Shown: positions 8,270-16,160 of the stretch, one piece after another | Position numbering within the stretch: the stretch's first letter is position 1 | Layout: every line of letters starts with the position of its first letter | DNA from: a virus | Virus record (IMG/VR): IMGVR_UViG_3300031951_000634 | Location: 1 to 34,982 of that record | Strand: one strand, 5' to 3' | DNA length: 34,982 nucleotides | Program-made: the position numbers and the translations under genes | The notes under the pieces: generated by a model | What the model was told of the DNA's origin: nothing | Databases searched by the model: none | Seen by the model: only the letters and a program-made list of their open reading frames with translations

Positions 8270-8684
8270 CGGAAGACCGAAAGGACGGGGTAGCTATATC
8301 GCAACTTATTCAAACAATACGACGATCAAGATAGGTGATACTGTTACATTTAACAGAACAATAAGTGGTTCTAATTTTTCCGAATCTTATACCGTCCCAG
8401 CTAATTCCTACCTTGTAGTTTATCGCGCCGCTTTCAACGTCGGTTTTGGTGCTGGAGCAAACATAACCTATCAATATCCAGGACATTCACCGATTCAATT
8501 AACTGGAGGCATCCCGAACGATTTCGAATACCAAACTTCGTCATATCCATCTCCTATTGTTGCTGCAAATCCATTTGCAAAAACTTTTCCCGCTGGAACT
8601 GTGTTTGTTTTTTCTATTACAGCCGCTGGTGGGTTTAGCGCAAGCTATTCATTCGCAGCTCAACTATTCCAAAACACGCCATGA
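8238..8684 (+). CDS. Beta-rich protein, probable fibre-tip domain, uncertain start
   Basis: The only upstream start in this frame is a GTG at 8238 inside the previous gene, which adds an odd Arg-rich leader (MSRRRTRLSGNGRPKGRG) that is just the out-of-frame reading of that gene. The recognisable protein begins at about residue 20 and is Ser/Thr/Tyr-rich and beta-strand-like (SYTVPANSYLVV), like terminal domains of fibres. The DNA is AT-rich from about 8285, as in the C1q tip upstream. It may be a small tip protein, or a fragment pasted in by recombination that lost its start. I see no catalytic motif. Confidence 0.45.
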   Translation: MSRRRTRLSGNGRPKGRGSYIATYSNNTTIKIGDTVTFNRTISGSNFSESYTVPANSYLVVYRAAFNVGFGAGANITYQYPGHSPIQLTGGIPNDFEYQTSSYPSPIVAANPFAKTFPAGTVFVFSITAAGGFSASYSFAAQLFQNTP

Positions 8685-8923
8685 ATAAGATCGACGGTAA
8701 AACCTCCATTCCTGTTTTCGTAATCGGTGCGGCGGTCCCGTCTTTCGTTGCCTTTGTTCTCTGGCTCTCCTCGATCAGCTATTCAGCCACAGGAGCCGAG
8801 GCCAAGGTCCACGAACTCGAGAAGAAGCAGGAGGCCATGAGCTCGCTCCTGTTAAGCGTGAAGGAAGACCTTACGCTGATTAAGTACAAGCTAAAGATTG
8901 AAGGAGACGAGAGTGGAAAATAA
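8681..8923 (+). CDS. Small membrane protein with coiled coil, probable lysis component
   Basis: This 80-aa protein starts with an ATGA overlap with the previous stop. One transmembrane helix lies at about residues 10-33 (the stretch VFVIGAAVPSFVAFVLWL), followed by a predicted coiled coil (AEAKVHELEKKQEAMSSLLL) and a charged tail. A single N-terminal anchor and a helical soluble part fits an inner-membrane spanin or an accessory holin-like protein. It begins a tightly overlapped block ending in the endolysin, which supports a lysis role, though no family is recognised with certainty. Confidence 0.55.
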   Translation: MNKIDGKTSIPVFVIGAAVPSFVAFVLWLSSISYSATGAEAKVHELEKKQEAMSSLLLSVKEDLTLIKYKLKIEGDESGK

Positions 8924-9197
8924 AGGCGTGAAAGAAACGAAGGAAGCCCTGGTCGGGTTCATCAAGCTGGCGGCTATGCTGGCGACTGAGTTCAAGGATG
9001 GAGTCCAGGCGACCGACATCGCTCCGATCGTTGTTAAGATGCAGTCCGAGCCTCTAAAGTCCGCGCTCCTGGACGCCTATAACGGGATCGAGGAGGTCCC
9101 ATCTGAGCTCAAGGATGTGAGCTTCGGCGAGGCCCTGAGCTTGGTTCCTGAGATGATCGACGCTCTGAGTGAGCTCGTGCAGGCGGTGAAGAAATGA
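8913..9197 (+). CDS. Small helical protein of unknown function in lysis block
   Basis: I place the start at GTG 8913, giving 94 aa, because AAGGAG at 8901-8906 lies six bases upstream; a TTG at 8898 would start before this site. The protein is helical and amphipathic (KEALVGFIKLAAMLATEFKD), without a clear membrane span or signal. Small proteins of this type are often encoded next to holin and endolysin genes, but the function is unknown. Both ends overlap neighbours, so it belongs to the same translational unit as the lysis genes. Confidence 0.55.
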   Translation: MENKGVKETKEALVGFIKLAAMLATEFKDGVQATDIAPIVVKMQSEPLKSALLDAYNGIEEVPSELKDVSFGEALSLVPEMIDALSELVQAVKK

Positions 9198-9376
9198 ACG
9201 CGATCCTTTCCGTCATTAAGGCTATCCCCACCGCTCTCTCGATCATTCAGGCCCTTGTCGGGCTCGTGAAGTCTCTCCGCGAGATGGCTCACAAGAAGGC
9301 GATGGAGGACATGGAAAAGGCTGTCACGAAGGACGAGGTCAAGGAATCACTGGACGATGTTTCGCGCAATCCTTGA
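9194..9376 (+). CDS. Candidate holin-like small protein
   Basis: This 60-aa protein overlaps the preceding gene by four bases (ATGA). Residues 1-28 are hydrophobic with two prolines and a lysine (MNAILSVIKAIPTALSIIQA), then the sequence becomes highly charged and helical. One membrane-active helix plus a charged tail, encoded directly before the lysis genes, makes it a candidate pinholin or holin. It could also be a soluble amphipathic protein, since the hydrophobic part is broken by Lys and Pro. Confidence 0.4.
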   Translation: MNAILSVIKAIPTALSIIQALVGLVKSLREMAHKKAMEDMEKAVTKDEVKESLDDVSRNP

Positions 9377-9611
9377 GCGCGTACCGTTCCCTCTGACGCT
9401 GGCCCTTGCCGGGTGCAACGAAAGCCCAGACGCGAGCCTGTGCGTGATCTATTCAGACGATCCGAAGCCTGTGGTGTTCTGCCAGAACATGAAGACAGGC
9501 GAGGCCAGAGAGATTAGCCTAAAGGAATCCCATAAGTTCTACGCCATGAGCCCGAAGGATTATGAAGCCGTTCGGGCCTGGCATCGCAAGGAGTGCATGA
9601 CGAATGAGTGA
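9357..9611 (+). CDS. Predicted lipoprotein, possible o-spanin-like lysis protein
   Basis: This 84-aa protein has an N-terminal signal with basic residues (MFRAILERVP), a short hydrophobic core (PFPLTLALAG) and a lipobox LAGC with the acylated Cys at residue 20. It would be exported and lipid-anchored; Asn at +3 and the acidic residue soon after (CNESPD) are compatible with either membrane. It overlaps the upstream gene in another frame and the endolysin downstream by eight bases. Position next to an endolysin and a single-span coiled-coil protein suggests an outer-membrane spanin, but the mature part is not proline-rich like classic Rz1. Confidence 0.5.
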   Translation: MFRAILERVPFPLTLALAGCNESPDASLCVIYSDDPKPVVFCQNMKTGEAREISLKESHKFYAMSPKDYEAVRAWHRKECMTNE

Positions 9612-10050
9612 AGAGCAGATGCCAAAATGGTTAGAGATCGCCAGGAAGGAGCTCGGCCAGGCTGAGATCAAGGGCTCGAAGCATAATCCTCGCATCATTG
9701 ACTACCACTTCGCCACTAGCCTAAAGGCTACCGAGGATGAGGTCCCGTGGTGCTCGAGCTTTGCGAACTGGTGCATGAAGCAGGCGATGATTAAGGGAAC
9801 CGGATCAGCAGCCGCTCGGTCCTGGCTCGACTGGGGTCATAAGATCGAGAAGCCAGTACCTGGTACGATCTGCATCTTCCGCAGGGGGTCAGATCCTAAG
9901 TCTGGCCATGTCGGCTTCTACGTGGGCGAGGACGAGCACACGATCAGCCTGCTCGGTGGAAACCAGGGCGACCGGGTATCGGTGGCAAAATACAAGAAAA
10001 GCGAGCTCCTGGGTTACAGGTGGCCGTTTCCGGTGCTACCATCGGCGTAA
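9604..10050 (+). CDS. Endolysin, CHAP/NlpC-P60-like cysteine peptidase (TIGR02594-type)
   Basis: This 148-aa protein matches in layout the TIGR02594 family of small phage lysins. The nucleophile is Cys50 in VPWCSSFANWC and the general base His102 in SGHVGFYVGE, followed by the LLGGNQGDRVSV strand. Such enzymes cut peptide bonds in peptidoglycan. There is no signal peptide or wall-binding domain, so release would depend on a separate holin. AAGGAG at 9588-9593 lies ten bases before the ATG. It is the clearest enzyme of the lysis block, which here sits between fibre and tail-tip genes. Confidence 0.85.
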   Translation: MSEEQMPKWLEIARKELGQAEIKGSKHNPRIIDYHFATSLKATEDEVPWCSSFANWCMKQAMIKGTGSAAARSWLDWGHKIEKPVPGTICIFRRGSDPKSGHVGFYVGEDEHTISLLGGNQGDRVSVAKYKKSELLGYRWPFPVLPSA

Positions 10051-10053
10051 GGT

Positions 10054-13000
10054 ATGGCCTATCAATTAACGACCAGAGCAAAAAGTTTACTGAACCGGAC
10101 GAACATCGAGCCGAACGTGGTCTTTTGCATCGACGGTTATGAGTTCTGCTTTGGTGCTCAGATCACCGGGGTCTATGCGTTCATCGGCCAGCCTGGTCTC
10201 GAGATCGGGAACTTTATTATCGGAGGCCTCGCGCCTGATCCTCGGGTGCTGGACTACATCAGCCTAGATGGAACTACGACCAACATCACTCAACAGCTAG
10301 ACTCCGACAAAGGCGGCTCGAGCTCGACGCAGACCATGAAGATCCGGGTCGTGGACTTCGAGCAAACGGTAACGAAGCTCATCTCGCCAGGATATGACGT
10401 CGACGACGTGCTTTATCGTGACTGCACAATTTACCTCGGCTTCAAGGATGGCGCTTTTCCGGAAGACTATATCGACCTGTTCGTTGGTAAGATCCAGATG
10501 ATTGAGTCTGGCGCTGGCTTCGTCGAGTTCACGATCGCTCACCCGGAGGATCTGAAGCGCTCCGAGGTGTACCCTCTAATCGAGACCGAGCTCGATGGTC
10601 GGGCAGACTACAAGTCGGCTAAGATCCAGAACCTGTTCTACACTCAGCGCGGAGACGTGGACGGCACGGTCGAGATCCGTTACTTGCAAAGCCCGTTTAT
10701 CGGCGACACGGCTGTGGTATCCACATCAGGAAACCTGATCACAGTCGAGATCGAGTCATCGGTCACGAAACACAAGACCATCAAGAAGGCCATCGAGGGG
10801 AGCTTGGATGCTTCCTTGCTGGTCACAGTCAAGGCTGACGGAGACCAGAACGCGGTCGCGCTGGCTCAAGGGATCACACCTCTTAGCGTCCCGGATACGC
10901 TCAAGCTCAAATCAGTTGATGGATTGCTTACTAGCAACACTCCGCTCGTCCGCACATTCGTTCGAGTGGATGATGAGATCATCGAATACACCGGGATCGA
11001 CACTGGTGCGAATGAGCTTCTCGGGTGTACTCGCGCCGCTCTCACTAGCTTCGGATCGGTCCATGAAGACGAGGCTTCCGTTTCGTCGATGTACATGATC
11101 GGAGACGGGACAGCAGACTCTAACGCCATTGATCTTGCACTTCGGATCATGATCTCAGGATCTGGCGATTATGTGGCCGAGCAGGGTGGGATCCAGTTCT
11201 ATAACTTTGGCGAAATGGAGAACTATCCGAACGGTCTCCTCGTGACTGGCGTGGATCTTGTTCGCGAGAAGAACATTCGAGTCGGAGATACTATCTCGAT
11301 CACTGGTTCGATGATCCCAGGCAATAACGTATCTGACACGATCGAGGACATTGAGGTGATCGACCTCGGAACCATCATTTACGTTTCTGGCGCGTCGTTC
11401 ACTGTTGAGTCTGAAAGCCCGGCTGTGATCAGCATCTCGAGTCAGTACGATGTTCTTCCCGACGGTATTGGCATGAGCCCGAAACAGGTGGATATTGAGC
11501 GGTTCATCGAGCTCAAGAAGAAGTTTCCATCCATGCTCCCGACTCTCCAGGTTTACCTGCGCGAGACGATGAACGTGAAGGACTTCATCCAGAAGGAGCT
11601 TTTCATCCCGTCTGGGATGTACGCGCTCCCACGTAAGGGCAAGGCTTCGGCTGGTATTCTCGCCCCACCGCTTTACGAGTCCGAGTCTAAGATCCTGACA
11701 CTTGATAACTTGAAGGATCCGCAGAAGATCAAGACCAGCCGATCGGTGAATAAGTATTTCTATAATGCTGTCGTGACCAAATACAACGAAGACTCGGTCG
11801 AGGCTGATAAGTACCTGAATCAGAACATCGTCCTCTCGGCTCTCTCGACCGCCAGGGTGAAGGCTCCGACTAGGCCGCTGACAGTAATCGCTCGAGGTGT
11901 TCGTCCTGGTGGGGTAAATGAAGAGATCATCCGTAGGAACTCGAAGCGCTATCTCGACCGCTACCAGTTCGGTGCCGAGTGGATCCCTGTTGAGCCTGAT
12001 TTCAAGACCGGGTTCGGGGTCGAGATCGGGGATTCCATCGTCTTCGGTGAGCCCGCACTTCAGGTGTCCGACTCGTCCACCGGGACTCGCGATTTCCGGC
12101 CTCGGGTGTTCGAAGTAGTGAACAAGGATTTCGACTGGCGCGCTGGCCGGGTCAGGCTTCAGATCGTGGACACGAACTACTCTACCGGGGTCCGCTACGG
12201 GACATGGGCCCCGGCTTCTCAGATCGTCGAGAAGGTTGGGCCTAACCAGATCAAGCTCGAGCCTTCTTTCGGAGCGGAATCAGAAGCCGATAAGTGGACA
12301 CCGTATCTGAACAGGACGGTCAGGATCCGCTCTGAGGATTTCTCCGAGAGTCAGAATGTGAAGCTAGTTTCCTTCGATCCGGCTGATCCGTTGATTGCGA
12401 CCGTCAGCCCGGCGATTCAGTTCTCCGGGACTCCAACGGTTATCATCAACTCGCTCTCGAGCGCATCGGCCGGGACTTCAACGGTTACGCTATGGGGTGC
12501 CGGGCTTGCTTCGTACACGATAGGTGCTGAGCTTATGAGAGCCTCCCCGCTTCAGCGGTTCACCATGATCGGCTCTGAGATCTCAACCGTGAGCTTCGTA
12601 TATAACAAAAGCGCAGGCGGCCCCATTCCGGCATCGGCTTATTACGAGGCTTTGATTTACAGGCTTTCCGGGAACTTGCTTCAGACCATGACCGCTTCCC
12701 CAAATCCGGCCAACACGAACACTCCCGTGGCTGTGTCTGATCCGATTCAGGTTCTTTCGGTTGCGTCTGGAACAAATAAGACGATCACTTTCAATTTTGG
12801 GCCGATGAGTCTAGTCGATGGTGCTGATTACGCGATTGCTTTTAGGCTCAGGATGCTAAGTGCGGATGTTGATTTCGACACCGCGGCAGCGACTCGAATA
12901 GAGCTTCAATACATCGCGGGGCGATCAAGCGCTCCGAGCATTTTAAGAAATTATGGGAACTTCTATATTTCTCAGGCGTTCTCGGCTGTCGGGTCTTATC

Positions 13001-13398
13001 CGTATCTGAAAATGAAAGCAGAAGGAGGCGAGGTCTTCGACTTCTCGAGCGCGATCCTTGATGTGCCGAATTACGACGAGCTCAACACCTCGAACGATGC
13101 GCTATACAAGGCGCTTCATCCGTTCTGGAATTGCAGCGCGGAGGTAACGGTAGGCGTGTCCGATATGGCGTTCGAGGTGGGGCCTGGTGATCTCGGAAAG
13201 TTCTTCGTTGGGGCAACTATTCGGGTGTTCGCTCCGGATTATTCCGACGACTCGAAGGAGATCCAGCTTCGTGTGAAGGAGATTGCGGGGTCGGTCGTTA
13301 CGCTGAATGCCTCGATGGGGTTCACTCCCGCGGTTGGATACCGGGTCGAGCTTATTGGCTTTGCGTCCGATCAGGGAACGCCTTATGTTTGGGTCTAA
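10054..13398 (+). CDS. Large tail-tip / baseplate hub protein
   Basis: This 1114-aa protein is by far the largest gene product. The first 600 or so residues have the strand-rich layout of siphophage tail-tip hub proteins (opening with MAYQLTTRAKSLLNRTNIEP and the segment IDLFVGKIQMIESGAGFVEF). A helical insert with FIQKELFIPSGMYALP lies near 510-530. The last 350 residues (about 770-1110) are Ser/Thr-rich beta-sandwich material suited to host contact. It probably closes the tail tube and anchors the fibres. No enzymatic motif was seen. It follows the endolysin after three bases, with no strong Shine-Dalgarno. Confidence 0.7.
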   Translation: MAYQLTTRAKSLLNRTNIEPNVVFCIDGYEFCFGAQITGVYAFIGQPGLEIGNFIIGGLAPDPRVLDYISLDGTTTNITQQLDSDKGGSSSTQTMKIRVVDFEQTVTKLISPGYDVDDVLYRDCTIYLGFKDGAFPEDYIDLFVGKIQMIESGAGFVEFTIAHPEDLKRSEVYPLIETELDGRADYKSAKIQNLFYTQRGDVDGTVEIRYLQSPFIGDTAVVSTSGNLITVEIESSVTKHKTIKKAIEGSLDASLLVTVKADGDQNAVALAQGITPLSVPDTLKLKSVDGLLTSNTPLVRTFVRVDDEIIEYTGIDTGANELLGCTRAALTSFGSVHEDEASVSSMYMIGDGTADSNAIDLALRIMISGSGDYVAEQGGIQFYNFGEMENYPNGLLVTGVDLVREKNIRVGDTISITGSMIPGNNVSDTIEDIEVIDLGTIIYVSGASFTVESESPAVISISSQYDVLPDGIGMSPKQVDIERFIELKKKFPSMLPTLQVYLRETMNVKDFIQKELFIPSGMYALPRKGKASAGILAPPLYESESKILTLDNLKDPQKIKTSRSVNKYFYNAVVTKYNEDSVEADKYLNQNIVLSALSTARVKAPTRPLTVIARGVRPGGVNEEIIRRNSKRYLDRYQFGAEWIPVEPDFKTGFGVEIGDSIVFGEPALQVSDSSTGTRDFRPRVFEVVNKDFDWRAGRVRLQIVDTNYSTGVRYGTWAPASQIVEKVGPNQIKLEPSFGAESEADKWTPYLNRTVRIRSEDFSESQNVKLVSFDPADPLIATVSPAIQFSGTPTVIINSLSSASAGTSTVTLWGAGLASYTIGAELMRASPLQRFTMIGSEISTVSFVYNKSAGGPIPASAYYEALIYRLSGNLLQTMTASPNPANTNTPVAVSDPIQVLSVASGTNKTITFNFGPMSLVDGADYAIAFRLRMLSADVDFDTAAATRIELQYIAGRSSAPSILRNYGNFYISQAFSAVGSYPYLKMKAEGGEVFDFSSAILDVPNYDELNTSNDALYKALHPFWNCSAEVTVGVSDMAFEVGPGDLGKFFVGATIRVFAPDYSDDSKEIQLRVKEIAGSVVTLNASMGFTPAVGYRVELIGFASDQGTPYVWV

Positions 13399-13413
13399 AG
13401 AAGGGAAAAGATT

Positions 13414-13962
13414 ATGGCAGAAGTCACACCTCTAAAGCAGTTGATCCTAGTCGAAGAAGTCGAGACCGGAGCGTCAGCGTCCGAAGCGACCATGACGAAG
13501 ATCGCTGGGTCCGTGAACCATGCGGTCTCTAATCAGTTCATGAGCTGCGCCTTTAACCTTCACGGTCCGTACTGGATCACGCCAGTCCCAGACTCGAACG
13601 TGGATATCGAATGGATCGCGCCTTGCAACATGGAGATCGTGAAGATCCACTTCTACCACAAGGAGGCCGGGGCTTCTGGCACCTGTGAGGTCGATGTGCT
13701 GAAGTACCCGTTGGCCGGGGGCTCGAGCTCGATCTTCTCGACTAGACCTGCCATCCCGTTCTCAGCCGGGAACGCGGTCCGGGTTATCACGGACTACGAA
13801 GGCACGACTCCGACCGATGTGAATCTTCCAGCGGGATGTACCGCCCCCAGGCTGGCCAGCGTTACGGTCGCCGAGAACGACGTTTTGAAGATCTCCTTCA
13901 TCCAGAAGCAGGGATCAAGCGCCGAAGGGGTGGGGCTCCACCTCATCATGCGCCCCGTTTGA
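13414..13962 (+). CDS. Tail-associated beta-sandwich protein, function unknown
   Basis: This 182-aa protein follows the tail-tip gene after 15 bases, with GAAGGGAAAA as ribosome site. It has strand-forming stretches such as WIAPCNMEIVKIHFYHKEAG and a C-terminal FIQKQGSSAEGVGLHLIM, similar in style to the jelly-roll tip or cap proteins that decorate phage tails. It is the last gene of the structural run, and the 274-bp gap after it marks the end of the late operon. I do not recognise a specific family. Confidence 0.5.
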   Translation: MAEVTPLKQLILVEEVETGASASEATMTKIAGSVNHAVSNQFMSCAFNLHGPYWITPVPDSNVDIEWIAPCNMEIVKIHFYHKEAGASGTCEVDVLKYPLAGGSSSIFSTRPAIPFSAGNAVRVITDYEGTTPTDVNLPAGCTAPRLASVTVAENDVLKISFIQKQGSSAEGVGLHLIMRPV

Positions 13963-14236
13963 CCTATAACGGCCCTGGCTGTCGATTTAAGCGATTTCGT
14001 TGATCGGCGAATGGTCACGGTGCTACCTGGGCCAAAATCGCCTATAAACGATTTTAGAGCGTTCTGTTGTTTCCGCTTTGATTCTAGCGCTTGGTGGTAT
14101 AAGAAAGCAAACGGCCCGACTTTAGCGAGTCGAGCCGTCTTTGGCAATTAGTGCCGGAGAGTGAGCAACTGTGACGGAGTTGCCTTCGATGTGTTTAGCA
14201 CTCGAGGCCTCCTAACGCAACAAAAAGGGGGACATC
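13963..14236 (+). other. Intergenic region between late structural and early replication genes
   Basis: This 274-bp gap is the longest in the window. It holds an inverted repeat AAAATCG/CGATTTT (14034-14040 and 14049-14055, 8-base loop) ending in a T run. A TATAAG box with TTGATT upstream (near 14078-14101) has only a 14-base spacer and is a poor promoter. An 11-bp hairpin lies at 14111-14138, and the Shine-Dalgarno AGGGGG before the TTG start is at 14226-14231. No ORF or RNA gene was recognised. Its likely job is to end late transcription and start the replication operon. Confidence 0.5.
14111..14142 (+). terminator. Possible rho-independent terminator
   Basis: The arms at 14111-14121 and 14128-14138 pair over 11 positions with one C-A mismatch around a six-base loop. 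The T run after it is short (TCTTT). Placed after the last structural gene, it could end the late transcript, but the weak tail makes this uncertain. Confidence 0.4.
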
Positions 14237-14968
14237 TTGAGCGACACCATCACCATCAAATTCAAGAACTGGGATAAGTACAACAAACGCCAGAAGGACA
14301 TCAAGCGCCCTTACTGGTTCGCCATGTCGAACGAGATCTTTCTCGATCCGCTTTACTCCGAGCTTACCGATCAGGAACGCCAGGCGTTCATCTGGCTCCT
14401 GTGCGAAGCGTCCCGACAAAACAAATACGGCGAGGTCGAAATCTCGAAAAGACTTTTCCACCAAATCACCGGATATAAATGCTCGGTCTTAGACGCTACA
14501 ATTCATAAGTTATTGAAATCAGGGCGCGCGGCAGGATCCCGGCAGGATGGCGGCAGGATCGCGACCGCTACAAGACAAGACAAGACAGAACAAGACAGGA
14601 CAGAACAGGACATTACGTTAGGCGCGAGCGAAAAAAATTCGCTCTCGCATCCGGAGGCTTTCGCAGAGCTTCATGGATTCTTTCTTGAGAGGGGGGTAAA
14701 GCCTGAGATCACTCTGGCCTGGGAGCAAACATTCCCGGAATCATCGTGGGTCATCCAGGAAGTCAGGAAGGCTATCGCCTGGGAAACAGCGAACACCTCT
14801 CGCAGGAAAATAAACTTCGGGCGGTTCATGACGAACTGGCTTAACAAAGGGTGGGACTCGAGACGGAACACCGGGTCGCCACAGAACTACGCCGAGCGTC
14901 GGTTCGAGAATAATAAAAGCGCGCTTGAGATTGCGCTGGCGAGGGAGGCCGCTAAAAATGAAAAGTGA
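14237..14968 (+). CDS. Replication initiator (phage replisome organiser / gpO-like)
   Basis: This 243-aa protein has an N-terminal winged-helix-like region (about 1-95) with the opening KFKNWDKYNKRQKDIKRPYW typical of phage replisome organisers. A low-complexity Arg/Gln/Asp/Thr linker follows (about 96-128), then a C-terminal helical domain (about 135-243). Initiators of this kind bind repeats inside their own gene and recruit the helicase loader. The linker is encoded by tandem DNA repeats, described separately. The start is TTG with AGGGGG six bases upstream. The next gene overlaps its end and looks like a loader, matching the lambda O-P pair in arrangement. Confidence 0.65.
   Translation: MSDTITIKFKNWDKYNKRQKDIKRPYWFAMSNEIFLDPLYSELTDQERQAFIWLLCEASRQNKYGEVEISKRLFHQITGYKCSVLDATIHKLLKSGRAAGSRQDGGRIATATRQDKTEQDRTEQDITLGASEKNSLSHPEAFAELHGFFLERGVKPEITLAWEQTFPESSWVIQEVRKAIAWETANTSRRKINFGRFMTNWLNKGWDSRRNTGSPQNYAERRFENNKSALEIALAREAAKNEK
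14529..14609 (+). repeat. Iteron-like repeats inside the initiator gene, candidate replication origin
   Basis: Three exact copies of CGGCAGGAT begin at 14529, 14540 and 14551, an 11-bp period close to one helical turn. They are followed at 14570-14609 by eight pentamers of the form ACARR (ACAAG, ACAGA or ACAGG) in tandem. The whole block lies in the linker of the initiator gene, as lambda ori lies in O. The strand is strongly purine-rich in the pentamers. This fits an origin with initiator binding sites next to an unwinding tract, an inference from position and periodicity. Confidence 0.55.
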
Positions 14969-15497
14969 GATCATCAAACTGGTTTTTACCCTGGGCGAAT
15001 ACTACGACAAGCGACTCACTCCAGAGCAGCTCGAGATGTACTCTCAGGATCTGTCGGTCCTCTCACCAGAAGAACTCCGGGAGGCGATCCTGAAATACCG
15101 AGCCGACGGTAGGAACGATCGCTTTCCTCTCCCGGCGAAATTGATTTCGATCATCCGTCCAGTCGAAACAGAGCTCGATCTCGGGAACGACGTGGCGTCG
15201 CGGATCATCGGCGCTGTCTCGAAATTCGGATCATACCGGGGCGCGGAAGCCAGAGCCTACATCGGGGAGATCGGATGGGAGTGCGTGAAGCGCTTCGGAG
15301 GATGGGTCACGATCTGCTCCGAGCTCACTGACGACACGAAGACCTCGATCTTCGCACAGCTCCGAGGCCTTGCTCAGACGGTCGCGAAGAAGGGCGCGAA
15401 TGGAACGCTTGAAGTTGCGCCTGATTTCAAAAAGGAAATCGGGACGGAGCAGGTGCGAGCACTCATCGCAGGATTTTCTTCTAAGGGTAGCGACTAG
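14958..15497 (+). CDS. Probable helicase loader (gpP/G39P-like role)
   Basis: This 179-aa protein overlaps the initiator by 11 bases. The ATG at 14958 is preferred over an upstream start in the same frame because GGGAGG lies just before it. An N-terminal helical region (FTLGEYYDKRLTPEQLEMYS) resembles loader proteins that count replication-fork partners by a small helical bundle. The middle has FPLPAKLISIIRP, and the C-terminal part is a second helical bundle with the motif GWVTICSELTDD. No Walker A is present, so it is not DnaC-like. It probably brings host DnaB to the origin; no phage helicase or primase is encoded. Confidence 0.5.
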   Translation: MKSEIIKLVFTLGEYYDKRLTPEQLEMYSQDLSVLSPEELREAILKYRADGRNDRFPLPAKLISIIRPVETELDLGNDVASRIIGAVSKFGSYRGAEARAYIGEIGWECVKRFGGWVTICSELTDDTKTSIFAQLRGLAQTVAKKGANGTLEVAPDFKKEIGTEQVRALIAGFSSKGSD

Positions 15498-15505
15498 GCA
15501 ATTAG

Positions 15506-15562
15506 TTCTAATAATAAGCCCGAATGGGATTTCTGAGGTATTGTCCGGGCATGAACAACAAG
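15506..15562 (+). promoter_or_regulatory. Conserved 57-bp upstream element, copy 1 (candidate promoter/operator)
   Basis: This segment aligns without gaps to 18087-18143, with about 36 of 57 bases identical. Shared blocks are TAATAAT near the left end, a GGTA..GTCC box (TATTGT here at 15539-15544) and GGCAT.AACAA at the right end. Both copies follow a gene stop. If TATTGT is the -10 box, transcription would start at about the ATG at 15551. No good -35 is seen, so an activator or repressor site is equally possible. Confidence 0.5.
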
Positions 15563-15775
15563 ATCGACCACGAAAAGATTGAACAGGTGAAAGCCATGCT
15601 TCGCGATCCACTGGTAGCGCAGGCCTGGCACATTTACTACTCGATGGAGTATTCCAAAGGGTGGAACTCGAAGGCGTTCCTTGAGGCCAGGGAACGAGCA
15701 TGGAGAAACTATTGCCATTACCGAGATCTGTATCTCGGCATCAAGGTGGCAGAACTGGACGCTAAACTAAACTGA
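15551..15775 (+). CDS. Small hypothetical protein
   Basis: This 74-aa helical, aromatic-rich protein opens MNNKIDHEKIEQVKAMLRDP and continues with a WHIYYSMEYSKGW stretch. I chose ATG 15551 since the conserved upstream element ends there; an ATG at 15524 would add nine residues inside that element. No Shine-Dalgarno is visible for either, so leaderless translation or a start at ATG 15597 is possible. No domain is recognised. It lies between the helicase loader and the SSB-like gene, so a role in early replication is plausible but unproven. Confidence 0.5.
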   Translation: MNNKIDHEKIEQVKAMLRDPLVAQAWHIYYSMEYSKGWNSKAFLEARERAWRNYCHYRDLYLGIKVAELDAKLN

Positions 15776-15789
15776 AAGGAAGCGAAGCA

Positions 15790-16089
15790 ATGGAAAACAA
15801 AATCAAGCTAAGTGGAAAAGCGCTTTACGTGAAAGAGCGCACAGCGAAGACCGGGATGATCATTACCAACTTCATGGTTGAGTGCCAGAACGCAGAAGGT
15901 TACACCTCGAAGATCCCGGTGACTGGCTTCGGCATCAACACGAAGATCGTCGACGGAGACCAGGTGACTGTCTTCGGAAGCCTTCGGAACGCTATGATCA
16001 AGAATCCAGATCCAGCCGCTAAGAAAGACTTCCGGCTCGAGGCGATCGCTGACCGGATCGACGTCCTCAGTGCCGACGTTCCGTTCTAA
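15790..16089 (+). CDS. Single-stranded DNA-binding-like OB-fold protein
   Basis: This 99-aa protein has the strand pattern of a minimal OB fold (KIKLSGKALYVKERTAKTGM, then ITNFMVECQ, IPVTGFG, QVTVFGSL). It ends ADVPF, close to the conserved acidic SSB tail tip DDIPF that binds replication and repair partners. It is shorter than cellular SSBs (about 110-180 aa) because it lacks a long linker. It is placed next to the initiator and loader and upstream of the RecE/ERF pair, so it may serve both replication and recombination. A strong site (AAAGGAAG) precedes the ATG. Confidence 0.65.
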   Translation: MENKIKLSGKALYVKERTAKTGMIITNFMVECQNAEGYTSKIPVTGFGINTKIVDGDQVTVFGSLRNAMIKNPDPAAKKDFRLEAIADRIDVLSADVPF

Positions 16090-16160
16090 TCTTTTCCAGC
16101 ACCGTGTGAGCCGAGCGGTTAATGATCGGCCAACTTTTACAACAGGATGGGAGGCTCCTC

